From positions 1-40,675 of the forward strand of contig CACWNW010000030.1 of assembly GCA_902762305.1 (NCBI GenBank): a stretch of DNA of 40,675 nt, written 5' to 3'. Positions 31,333-38,914 of the stretch are shown here, one piece after another. The position numbers were made by a program, and so were the translations under genes. Origin of the DNA: Fibrobacter succinogenes (lineage in GTDB: Bacteria > Fibrobacterota > Fibrobacteria > Fibrobacterales > Fibrobacteraceae). Every line of letters begins with the position of its first letter. Position 1 is the first letter of the stretch. The notes below the pieces were generated by a model. The model was not told the origin of the DNA, made no database searches, and saw only the letters and a program-made list of their open reading frames with translations.

Positions 31333-33732
31333 CTATTTCAGCATCGTTTCCACATTTACAGAATCTTCCGAGAACGTCACCGTGACGGTGCCGTTCTTTG
31401 CTGTATTGAGGTAGGGGATTTGGAGGGAATCCAGCCTGTCGGTCACCTGCTTGTGCGGGTGGCGGAACTTGTTCCTGCGTCCGCTCGAGATGATGGCGAC
31501 TTGCGGGCCGACCGCCGTCAAGAAATTCCCGCTGCTCGAAGTCTTGCTCCCGTGGTGCCCGAGCTTGAGGATGTCGCTCTTTATATAGGCGCGCGACCCG
31601 AGTATCGTCTTCTCGCCCGGGACGGTCAGGTCGCCGGTCACGATTGCGGAATGCCCGAGCCCGCTTGCGCGTAGCGTGATGCTCGCCTCGTTCAGGTCGC
31701 GGCATTCCTTGCTGGCGTCCGAAAGTTTTTTCGGGTGGACCGCTTGCAGTTCGAAGAAGTTTTCCCGCCATATGAAGCCGCGCCGGATTTCGCGCACGGG
31801 AACCTTGCGCTCTACCGCCTCCTCGACTACATCGCGCCATTCCGCACCGTCTACAGTGCGCGAGCATTCGTTTGTCCAGACTTCCTTGACGGGGAACATG
31901 CGCAGTATGCTTGCTGTACCCCCGAAATGGTCCTTGTGCGCGTGGGTTATCACGAGCGCGTCGAGGTGCTGGACTCCTATGTGGTGCAAAAATGGCACGA
32001 TGATGTCCTTGCCGGAATCGTTCCTGTCCTTGTCGCCCGCGTCGACCAGAATGTAGCGGTTCCCGGGTGTCCGGAGGAGTATGCTGTCGCCTTGCCCGAC
32101 ATCGATGACGGTCATGCTCCATGTGGGCTTGAACAGTCTTTCGTAGCCCTGGAAGCAGAAGATGCCCGAAAAGAGGAGCAGGCAGAAAACGCAGAAGGCC
32201 CGCGCGACGAGGTTCTTGCGGTATAGAGGGAACACGAGGAACAGGCACGATAGCAGCAGGAGGACGGAGGGCCCGAGGGGTCCGACCGTGACGGATGCCT
32301 GCGAGGAATCCGAAAGCATACGCGTCAGGAGTGACGCGAGCCGCAAGAAGAAGCTTGCTGCGTCGCAGAACGTTTCGCGTAGAAAATCAATCGGGGAGAG
32401 GAGCGCGAACAGCCCCGCCTGCATGCCCCACGAAATCGCGGGCACGATGAATATGTTCCCGAGCCAGGCGAAGGGCGATAGCGTCTTGAAGTGGTGAATC
32501 AGGAAGGGCGATGTGGCGAGGGTCGCGCAGAGGGTCACGTATGTGGGCGAGACTGCGAAACCCTCGATGAATTTCCATGCCTTACAACGTTGTAAGGACT
32601 CGGGAAGGTTTTTCTGGGGATTGTAGGTGTTCCCGATGAGAATTCCCGCCGTGGCAGCGGCCGAAAGCTGGAATCCCGGGTTCCACAGCTCAGAAGGCTT
32701 CGGGAGTAGAATGAACAGGAGCGCTACCCCCAGGCTGTTGAGCGTGTTGGCGGGGCGCTCGAAAAGCAGGCCGATTTGCGGTACGGCGAACATCAGTACC
32801 GCCCGCTGCACGGCGGGAGACCCTCCGGTCACCGGCACGTAGACGGCGAGCAGGATTATCGCTATGATGCTTGTCGCCTTGTGGGGGAGCCGTGTTGCCT
32901 TCAGGAACACCATGAGCATTCCGGCGAGGAGCACCACGTGGAACCCGCTAATGGCAAGCACGTGTACGAGCCCCGAACGCTGGAAGTCGTTCCGGAGCGC
33001 TTCGGGAATGCCGCTCCTGTCGCCCGCCAAAAGCCCGAGCAGGAGCCCTGTTTCCGCGGGTTCGAGGTATTCTTCGAATCGCCCTTTTATCCACTTGCGG
33101 AATGCGTAGAAGCTCCTTTCGGGTATCCATTTCCCTTGCCATGCGTTCCAGTGGACGAACTTCCCGTAGGCCGCGAACCCCTGGCTTGCAAGCCATTCGC
33201 GGGTGTTGAATGCTCCGGGCACGGTCGGGTCGCTTACCGGGTACCATTTCGCCTCGAAGCAGATGCTGTCGCCGGGCTCCGGCAGTTCGGGCATGTCCCT
33301 TTTTTCCGTTATCCTGACGCGGGGTTGCGCGCCTTCCTTGTTTGCGAAGCCTTCCTTGACGGTGCTACCGGTAACCTTCACGATGAATGCAGTCCCGTTC
33401 CCTCTGGGCAAAACGGCCTCGATATTCCCGCATGCGCTTGCCGGCACATCGCCTGTAGGGCTTGAATATCGCTTGCCTCCCAGCAGACTGTGGCACGCAA
33501 CCGCGGTCACGAGCGCCCCCAGAATGCACCACTGGACGCTTTTCGGGAAAAAATGCGTGGCAAATGCGACGGGAACGAGCAGGAAAATGGCGTAAAGGGG
33601 TGCGTCCAGACTGGCGTAAACGGCCATGACGGTCAAAGATGCGGCCAATGCGGGTTTCCCTGCAATCGGGTTTGTCAAATCGCGGATGTTTTGCAAAAAC
33701 ACCTGCTTCCTGTTAGTCTTTTTTTGTATCAT
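31333..33732 (-). CDS. comEC: ComEC/Rec2-type DNA uptake channel
   Basis: ComEC is the inner-membrane channel that takes one strand of transforming DNA into the cytoplasm. The 799-residue protein is complete: N-terminal membrane segments, a soluble OB-like (DUF4131) region (about 85-190), the Competence domain with GLLAGDRSGIPEAL, FQRSGLVHVLAISGFHV and about eight transmembrane segments, and a C-terminal metallo-beta-lactamase-like domain from about 545 (VIDVGQGDSILLRTPG, DAGDKD, ITHAHKDHFGG, LKLGHHGSKTSSS). The last domain probably degrades the non-transported strand. Other competence genes are not nearby. It starts with ATG, 54 nt from the divergent gene pair at 33753/33787; the two probably share a control region. 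Confidence 0.94.
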   Translation of the reverse strand: MIQKKTNRKQVFLQNIRDLTNPIAGKPALAASLTVMAVYASLDAPLYAIFLLVPVAFATHFFPKSVQWCILGALVTAVACHSLLGGKRYSSPTGDVPASACGNIEAVLPRGNGTAFIVKVTGSTVKEGFANKEGAQPRVRITEKRDMPELPEPGDSICFEAKWYPVSDPTVPGAFNTREWLASQGFAAYGKFVHWNAWQGKWIPERSFYAFRKWIKGRFEEYLEPAETGLLLGLLAGDRSGIPEALRNDFQRSGLVHVLAISGFHVVLLAGMLMVFLKATRLPHKATSIIAIILLAVYVPVTGGSPAVQRAVLMFAVPQIGLLFERPANTLNSLGVALLFILLPKPSELWNPGFQLSAAATAGILIGNTYNPQKNLPESLQRCKAWKFIEGFAVSPTYVTLCATLATSPFLIHHFKTLSPFAWLGNIFIVPAISWGMQAGLFALLSPIDFLRETFCDAASFFLRLASLLTRMLSDSSQASVTVGPLGPSVLLLLSCLFLVFPLYRKNLVARAFCVFCLLLFSGIFCFQGYERLFKPTWSMTVIDVGQGDSILLRTPGNRYILVDAGDKDRNDSGKDIIVPFLHHIGVQHLDALVITHAHKDHFGGTASILRMFPVKEVWTNECSRTVDGAEWRDVVEEAVERKVPVREIRRGFIWRENFFELQAVHPKKLSDASKECRDLNEASITLRASGLGHSAIVTGDLTVPGEKTILGSRAYIKSDILKLGHHGSKTSSSGNFLTAVGPQVAIISSGRRNKFRHPHKQVTDRLDSLQIPYLNTAKNGTVTVTFSEDSVNVETMLK

Positions 33733-33752
33733 TTTATACCTTAGGAGAAAAG

Positions 33753-33806
33753 ATGTCCCTACTTATAAGACGATTGAAAACGCAAAATGAGCCAAAATAT
33801 GACTAA
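33753..33806 (+). CDS. Putative 17-codon leader peptide
   Basis: The short frame MSLLIRRLKTQNEPKYD starts at ATG 33753 behind the only good ribosome-binding site in this spacer (TTAGGAGAAAAG). It ends in TAA at 33804-33806. Its stop region overlaps the likely start of the lipoprotein gene (ATGACTAA), the classical pattern of translational coupling. The peptide is basic and has no run of one amino acid, so attenuation by a specific tRNA is not suggested. It could be a chance frame, or a remnant of a different start for the lipoprotein gene. Confidence 0.4.
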   Translation: MSLLIRRLKTQNEPKYD

Positions 33807-35061
33807 AAAAGTTTTTTACATGCTGTGGATTCCCTTTTTGCTTGCTGTCTCGGGCTGCTTTGAGGGGACCGAATCTGAGCCTATCTTGCTGCCCGAACGG
33901 ATTTCCGCGTTTGCGCTATATCCGAACGACGTGGCGGCGAACGATTCCGCGTCTTCCTATGTCGCGAACGGCTTGCAGCTCCTGGTGCACCCCGAGGTCA
34001 CCTATTCGCTTTCTTTTGACAAGGACCCTGCCATCGCTGAAAATCCGACGTTACAGCTTTTTAGGCTCGGCTCGAAGGTCGACGGCGGCAAGGTCATGAC
34101 GAAGCATGTGCGCACGCTACGCCCGCACGAAGAAAACGGGCGCCTGGTTTATAAATTCCTCTGCGAAGAGAACGACCGCAACGTTTGGGTGACAACCCTG
34201 TCGCTCAATGGCGAATATTACAGGGGTACGACGCGTCATGCAAGGCTTGAAGCTTCCGGCCCCTATTCCGATACGCTTTCCATCAACCTGATAGTGACGG
34301 GCCGTGTCGATTTTTACGAAAGCGACATGGACGAGAAACTTTTTGCGAAGATGCTGCTTAAAAATTTCAGGAAATACTATACCTCGATTGTTATTGATAC
34401 TTTGTATGTTCGGTATGCCCATGAGCATCCGACCCTTGGCGGAAAGTACCCAGCCGATGTTCCTTGGATTGCGGGGCGTTCGTCTGGCGATTATTTTGTG
34501 AGCGAACTGGGCGGCTGGCCCGAAGCTGGATTGAAAAATGCCCTAGACATCGTGCTTGTGCACCGTATCGAAATGGAGTGGGTGCTCGGGTACTCCCTGA
34601 TGTATAGCGGGAACCTGTACGGCGGACCGGGCAGCACCGTGGTTATCGGCGCATACAACAAGACGCCTTCAGGCGAGTCCGGACTCCCTTCCGCGTCGAT
34701 GATTTCGACCGCGATTCACGAGACGGGACACTTTTTCGGGCTCAGGCATACGACTGCGACGCAGGCCGATTTCGAAGTGGATTCCGACTTCTCGAATTAC
34801 GAAGACGGCTTTACCGATACTCCGTACTGCGCCGATTTGCTGAAATCGGGCCTCTTGAAGCGGAACATCGGTCCTGCATCTGATTTTGTGCTGCCTCTTG
34901 CGCATATTACGTATGCGACATCGGACAATGAGTTCAACGTGGATCAGTGTCCCGATTCTCGGAATATGATGTTCCCTGCGGTTAATGATGAGGGAATGGA
35001 CGGCTTTACTGCGCAGCAGCTGGCGCATGTCCGCAAGAACTTGATGGTGTTCCCGCACTGA
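33787..35061 (+). CDS. Lipoprotein with metzincin-type zinc protease motif
   Basis: The frame gives 424 residues from 33787; the internal ATG at 33799 (MTKKVFYMLWIPFLLAVSGC) starts the signal peptide directly and is as likely. The lipobox LAVSGC marks a lipoprotein. From the 33799 start, H307 begins HETGHFFGLRH, the full metzincin motif HExxHxxGxxH. A candidate Met-turn SRNMMFP lies near residue 395, in a pappalysin-like arrangement. It is therefore probably a surface or periplasmic zinc metalloprotease. The N-terminal half is beta-rich and not recognised. The gene is divergent from comEC and followed by the DUF4416 gene 10 nt later. Confidence 0.82.
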   Translation: MSQNMTKKVFYMLWIPFLLAVSGCFEGTESEPILLPERISAFALYPNDVAANDSASSYVANGLQLLVHPEVTYSLSFDKDPAIAENPTLQLFRLGSKVDGGKVMTKHVRTLRPHEENGRLVYKFLCEENDRNVWVTTLSLNGEYYRGTTRHARLEASGPYSDTLSINLIVTGRVDFYESDMDEKLFAKMLLKNFRKYYTSIVIDTLYVRYAHEHPTLGGKYPADVPWIAGRSSGDYFVSELGGWPEAGLKNALDIVLVHRIEMEWVLGYSLMYSGNLYGGPGSTVVIGAYNKTPSGESGLPSASMISTAIHETGHFFGLRHTTATQADFEVDSDFSNYEDGFTDTPYCADLLKSGLLKRNIGPASDFVLPLAHITYATSDNEFNVDQCPDSRNMMFPAVNDEGMDGFTAQQLAHVRKNLMVFPH

Positions 35062-35071
35062 TTGAGGATTT

Positions 35072-35608
35072 ATGGCCGAAAAGAAACAGTTTTGCGAACC
35101 GGTGCAGTTGATAGCCTTCGTGCTCCAGCGTGGGCCCGAATGGAATGCGGTACTGCTCCAGAAGCTCAAGGAAACCTGGGGCGCGATTCGCCACAAGGGA
35201 AAACTCTTTCCCTTCGACAAGACGGATTACTATGAACCCGAGATGGGCTCTGGCCTCTATCGCGGGGTGCTGTCTTTCGAAAAGTGCATTCCGGCCGAGA
35301 CGATTGCGCAGGAAAAGGCTCGGAGCAACGAGTTCGAACTCGCGTTTGAATGTACAAGTCCCGAGCACAGGTGCGTGAATGTGGATATCGGTTACATGGA
35401 CCTGGACAAGGTCGTGCTCCCGAGCTACAAGCGCGGGCCGTTCAAGCTGTATGCGGGCGAGGGCGTGTGGCTAGACATGCTCCTGACTTACGCGAAGGGA
35501 GAATTCCACCCGACGGCGTGGGCATTCGACGATTTCAAGCGCAACCCCTACCAGCACGACCTGCAACTCATCCGCGAACGCTGGCGCAAGAGCGTCCGCG
35601 GCAAGTAA
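35072..35608 (+). CDS. DUF4416-family protein
   Basis: This 178-residue protein matches the DUF4416 family from end to end: FPFDKTDYYEPEMGSGLYR near 48-66, FECTSPEHRCVNVDIGYMDLDKVVLPSYKRGPFKLYAGEGVWLDMLLTY in the middle (named motifs are parts of this stretch), and a Trp-containing tail near AWAFDDFKRNPY. The function of the family is unknown. There is no signal peptide, so it is cytosolic. GAGG upstream of the ATG is a likely ribosome-binding site. It follows the metzincin lipoprotein by 10 nt, though the link may be only transcriptional. Confidence 0.88.
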   Translation: MAEKKQFCEPVQLIAFVLQRGPEWNAVLLQKLKETWGAIRHKGKLFPFDKTDYYEPEMGSGLYRGVLSFEKCIPAETIAQEKARSNEFELAFECTSPEHRCVNVDIGYMDLDKVVLPSYKRGPFKLYAGEGVWLDMLLTYAKGEFHPTAWAFDDFKRNPYQHDLQLIRERWRKSVRGK

Positions 35609-35612
35609 TGAC

Positions 35613-36509
35613 CTAGTCCTTCAGGAAAATGCTACGCCCGCCGTCCAGCATCAGGATGACGGGGAGTGCCGGGGCTGCAAAAACGTTTCCTTCAAGGCTT
35701 CCGCTTTTTAGGAGTTGCCCGTTGAGACTGAAAGCCTTGTACGTGGAGTTGGGCTTGATGCCCGCAATCTGGTAACGGTTCTGGCCGAGTTTCACGAAGC
35801 TTGCATTCGCCTGTGGCAGTCTCAGGAATGGAGTCGCGATGTCTATGATGGTGTCGACAGGGAACTTGAGCTCCGGACAGGTATTCAGCGTATCGAGAAG
35901 GATGGTGAATTCGCCGGCAACGGCTGCAAGTGCAAGTGGCATGTCGACCATGTCAACGTCCTTCCCGCCGTTTCTTCCTCTCTGCTCGGGCGGGTTGAAT
36001 ACACAGCCACCGTAACCGTAATCTTTGCTGTAGAATCGCTGGCACAATTCAAACACGTGCGTCACGAGGGAATCTGCCTGTTCGGCAGAACCCTTGAAAA
36101 CTCCCGCCTTCTGCAGGCGCGGGAACTCATCTTTGTACACGTCTTTGTGCTTCACGGTGAAAAGCGAGTCGGCACGTGTGCTTTCGTCTTCGGAATACGT
36201 GACTCGTGCGACTTTGACCACCTTCTCGGAGACAATTACGATCATGGTGGAATCCAGTTCGGACCTGTACACCCATGCCGTATCGGTGCCGGAGGCGTTC
36301 TTGACGGTGGGTTCGCGCAAGTTCATCTTGGAGAGGTCCAAGTAGTCGCCTTCGAACAGGTAGAGAGCTGTCGCTGGATACCCCATGTAGATATCGGTGC
36401 TGCCACCCGTGCCTTGATGGTGGGTTACGTTGCATTCCGCCGCATGTAGTATTGTTGCTCCGAAGCCTGTGGCAAAAACGCCGGCAAATAGAAATGAAGT
36501 GAAATTCAT
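35613..36509 (-). CDS. Secreted hypothetical protein with a possible C-terminal sorting domain
   Basis: This 298-residue protein has a signal peptide of about 23 residues (ending ILHAAE). The body is not recognised. It contains Cys at AECNV, FELCQRF, GGCVF and TCPELKF, and an acidic VDMVDM patch. The last ~60 residues (ANASFVKLGQNRYQIAGI ... FSLNGQLLKSGSLEGN ... LPVILMLDGGRSIFLKD) resemble the short beta-sandwich tails that Fibrobacter and Bacteroidota secreted proteins use for type IX-like export. That resemblance is by eye. AAGGAG 8 nt before the ATG is a strong ribosome-binding site. It is convergent with the DUF4416 gene. Confidence 0.75.
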   Translation of the reverse strand: MNFTSFLFAGVFATGFGATILHAAECNVTHHQGTGGSTDIYMGYPATALYLFEGDYLDLSKMNLREPTVKNASGTDTAWVYRSELDSTMIVIVSEKVVKVARVTYSEDESTRADSLFTVKHKDVYKDEFPRLQKAGVFKGSAEQADSLVTHVFELCQRFYSKDYGYGGCVFNPPEQRGRNGGKDVDMVDMPLALAAVAGEFTILLDTLNTCPELKFPVDTIIDIATPFLRLPQANASFVKLGQNRYQIAGIKPNSTYKAFSLNGQLLKSGSLEGNVFAAPALPVILMLDGGRSIFLKD

Positions 36510-36577
36510 TGTCTTTTCTCCTTTTAAACCTTCATAGAGAAAATAATAAAAAAATCAGGGAAAAGGAGCGGCCGAGG

Positions 36578-37732
36578 TCATTTATTCGTGTCTATTAGCC
36601 GTTTGGTTCGTTGTAAGTCTTTTTGCAGGAGCCGCATGCGGTCTTCAAGTTGCTTTTTGGAGGGCAGGGCGTCTTTGATGCGGATGTTGTTGTAGGTGGC
36701 TACGCCTATTGGCGTGCCGATGCCCTGAAAGGACCATTGCACATCGGTGCTATTCATGTCAGAACAAATCAAAAGGCCGATGGTGGGGTTATCTTCGGTG
36801 CTTTTCAGCAATTCGTTGACTGCATTCACATAGAAATTGAGTTTGCCTATGAATTCTGGTTCAAAGGGCTTGGCTTTTAGTTCGCATGCGATGTAGCATC
36901 GCAAACGGATATGGTAAAATAGAAGGTCAATTTTTCGGGGACGTCCGCCTACAAGGATTTCTTTTTGGCGACCGACGAATGCAAAGCCTGTTCCCATTTC
37001 AAGCAGAAGGCTTGTCACGTTTTCGGTAAGCGCGTTTTCGAGTTCGGTCTCGTCATAGATTTCATGATTTACAGTTGCAAAGCCGAAATCGTAATTTTCT
37101 TTCAGGACTTCTTGAACTAATGAACTATGCAATGCAGGTAAATTGCCTGTAAAGTTGTTTTCGATTTTGCCCTGATGTTTGAAGAGATTTGCTTTTATGC
37201 AGTTTATAAGGGCCGGACGGCTTAAACCTTGTTCAATGACCTTGTTTATGTAGAATAGGGCTTCTTTGACGGTTTTACATCTTGTGATGATTTCAATATG
37301 TTGGCCCCAAGGGACAAAAGCGAATTGTTGGGGGAATTCTCCACCAGATTGGTGGAGTTTTTGCCTAGATTGTAATTCTCCAACGGGTCGTTGGAGTTTT
37401 TGGGTGTAAAAAAGATACCATTTCTTCATATACCACAGATTTGAAGTTGAAAATCCGTCAGCGTTTGGGAAAGCCCTTTTCAAGTCAAGACTGATTTGTT
37501 CTACAACGCCGACGCCCCAGCGTTCTTCAGCCTTTTTCTGCACCAGGTCGCGCCCGAGTTGCCAGTTGAAAAGCTGTTTTTCTGCGTTTACCTTGACTGC
37601 GGCCTTGGTCTGCGCTGAACGATAGCGTTGTTTTAATTCGGCAATCCACTTGACATAATCCTTGTCAATATGGATATCGTGTGATTTGACGATGCGGGCC
37701 GATTTGGTCTTATTGCTTTTTCCTCTAGGCAT
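36578..37732 (-). CDS. YhcG/DUF1016-type PDDEXK nuclease-domain protein
   Basis: This 384-residue protein has the YhcG layout: an N-terminal DUF1016 region (about 25-150) with LFNWQLGRDLVQKK and a WGVGVVEQISLDLKRAFP segment, a linker, and a C-terminal PDDEXK nuclease domain with Asp in RKIDLLFYH and the E-x-K motif CELKAK. YhcG relatives often accompany restriction or defence loci and have been proposed to be nucleases in DNA processing; no such genes are next to it here. Between the domains lies a hypervariable loop (KLQRPVGEL ... KLHQSGGEF) encoded by two DNA palindromes, annotated separately. GGGAG before the ATG is a good ribosome-binding site. A repeat-rich spacer lies upstream. Confidence 0.9.
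   Translation of the reverse strand: MPRGKSNKTKSARIVKSHDIHIDKDYVKWIAELKQRYRSAQTKAAVKVNAEKQLFNWQLGRDLVQKKAEERWGVGVVEQISLDLKRAFPNADGFSTSNLWYMKKWYLFYTQKLQRPVGELQSRQKLHQSGGEFPQQFAFVPWGQHIEIITRCKTVKEALFYINKVIEQGLSRPALINCIKANLFKHQGKIENNFTGNLPALHSSLVQEVLKENYDFGFATVNHEIYDETELENALTENVTSLLLEMGTGFAFVGRQKEILVGGRPRKIDLLFYHIRLRCYIACELKAKPFEPEFIGKLNFYVNAVNELLKSTEDNPTIGLLICSDMNSTDVQWSFQGIGTPIGVATYNNIRIKDALPSKKQLEDRMRLLQKDLQRTKRLIDTNK
37339..37396. repeat. Two tandem 39-nt palindromic repeats inside the yhcG-like coding sequence
   Basis: CTCCACCA-GAT-TGGTGGAG (37339-37357) and CTCCAACG-GGT-CGTTGGAG (37378-37396) are hairpins with 8-bp stems, each followed by TTTTT on the plus strand. They start 39 nt apart (13 codons), so the reading frame is kept. 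The stems differ but both remain perfectly paired. They encode KLQRPVGELQS and KLHQSGGEF in the loop before VPWGQHIEI. Confidence 0.75.
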
Positions 37733-38170
37733 AGTATCTCCCTTTTAAAAATGAAAAATTTTATCAAGGGGTTAAAAACAGAAAAGACATCCAAATCGAC
37801 GGATGCCTTGGCGTACTATGCCGGACGCGGGTGAGAATATAGTTTATATGCGGAAACTGGCAAGGGACAGTTTGTAAAAGATGGGTAAAAAGAAGAGGTT
37901 CACGCGTGGGGTTGTCGTCCCCGACTTGATCGGGGATCTCCTTGGGCGTTCTCCGCACTGCCCGTGCGGGTCGGGCTATAATTTAGGGGCTGTCGCCTTC
38001 GCTTCGCTTGTCGCCCGCCTCCTAAAACGGAGCCCTGCTACGCAGGTCTCCGCCCCAAGGGGTCACTATCCCTAACGCAAAAAATCATTTTCTGTTTGCT
38101 TTGTAAATTATGGTATATATTTGAAATGTATGAATATGCTGGGTAACCAAATCAATAATGAGGCCATGTT
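37733..38170. other. Repeat-rich spacer upstream of the AT-rich gene
   Basis: No convincing gene is seen. The spacer contains GATCCCCGCC-type repeat DNA: GTCCCCGAC/GATCGGGGAT around 37918-37938 forms a hairpin related to the one at 38879-38900. A GC-rich block with several inverted repeats (GGAGCCCTGC, GCGTACT...ACGC) continues to about 38078. A 64-codon frame at 37881-38075 only reads through this repeat. The last ~90 nt are AT-rich and carry the ribosome-binding site of the next gene. Confidence 0.5.
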
Positions 38171-38797
38171 ATGGGTATAACAAAGGAACGATACCAACGT
38201 TTGAAAAAGGAATTTGGATCTCTTGCTAGCTGGGCGCTCTGGGATAAAGCTTGCGAAAATCCAAAATCAAGAGAAAATGTTGGCTCTATGGAATGGGCGA
38301 GTGATGAAGATGCTCTAATAAAGAAGATAAAAACGAAATTTGTGTTTGTTGCTTTTAATGGATCTTCCCAACATGATGGTAGAACAGGCCATGGACAAAA
38401 TGTTTATTGGTCAAATTTCCATAGTAGTTATAAGTATGGTAGGGACCATAAGCTTCGCTATGCAATTCTAGGATGTGATGATGCTAAAGGGTCTTACATT
38501 ACAGATTTAATCAAAAATGACAAATCGAAGACGGCTAAAGAAAGGGTGAATAAATACAAGAAAAATAGAGCTTTACTTAAAAAACATATTGACACGCTCA
38601 AAAAGGAGATTGAACTTCTTTGTGGGGTGAAAAAGCCATGCTTGATAGCTCTTGGTCACGATACGGAAAATTTTTTAAAGCAGACTCTTGAAAAAGATGG
38701 CTACAAAGTCTTCTATTTGCCTCACTACTCGGCGACAATACCCAAATTTGATGAATATAGAGATAAACTGAACGATATATTGAAAAAAGATAGGTAA
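38171..38797 (+). CDS. AT-rich hypothetical protein, possible uracil-DNA-glycosylase-like fold
   Basis: This 208-residue protein has no signal peptide. The central part (FVAFNGSSQ near 57-65, VYWSNFHSSY, RYAILGC, GSYITDLIK, then CLIALGHDTENFLK near 155 and LPHYSAT near 185) recalls the order of motifs in uracil-DNA-glycosylase-like proteins of unknown function: a core strand, an aromatic patch, a GxxxTD-type motif and a late His. A Lys-rich helical region (about 112-150) lies in the middle. Codon use is markedly AT-rich compared with its neighbours and the gene is bordered by repeats on both sides, which suggests recent acquisition. GAGG about 8 nt before the ATG supports the start. Function is not assigned. 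Confidence 0.75.
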   Translation: MGITKERYQRLKKEFGSLASWALWDKACENPKSRENVGSMEWASDEDALIKKIKTKFVFVAFNGSSQHDGRTGHGQNVYWSNFHSSYKYGRDHKLRYAILGCDDAKGSYITDLIKNDKSKTAKERVNKYKKNRALLKKHIDTLKKEIELLCGVKKPCLIALGHDTENFLKQTLEKDGYKVFYLPHYSATIPKFDEYRDKLNDILKKDR

Positions 38798-38835
38798 TCA
38801 AAAAGGATCGTTTGATAACGATAAGTCAATGCAAA

Positions 38836-38870
38836 AAAAGAGGTGCTCCGTTAGGAACACCTCTTTTAAA
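38836..38870. terminator. Bidirectional terminator between the AT-rich gene and valS
   Basis: The stem AAAAGAGGTG-C-TCC / GGA-A-CACCTCTTTT with loop GTTA (38836-38867) has A and T runs at both ends, with one internal mismatch. It serves two convergent genes. Confidence 0.85.
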
Positions 38871-38878
38871 TTGTTTGG

Positions 38879-38905
38879 GAGATCCCCGCCTGCGCGGGGA
38901 TGACG
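38879..38905. repeat. GATCCCCGC hairpin repeat
   Basis: ATCCCCGC/GCGGGGAT forms an 8-bp hairpin, followed by GACGAGCGG. A related hairpin (GTCCCCGAC...GATCGGGGAT) lies in the 37733-38170 spacer. It sits just downstream of the valS stop. Confidence 0.5.
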
Positions 38906-38914
38906 AGCGGAGGC

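Noticed and set aside
37881-38075. 64-codon frame in the spacer upstream of the AT-rich gene
   Set aside because: It reads through GATCCCCGCC-type repeat DNA; no domain or proper ribosome-binding site.
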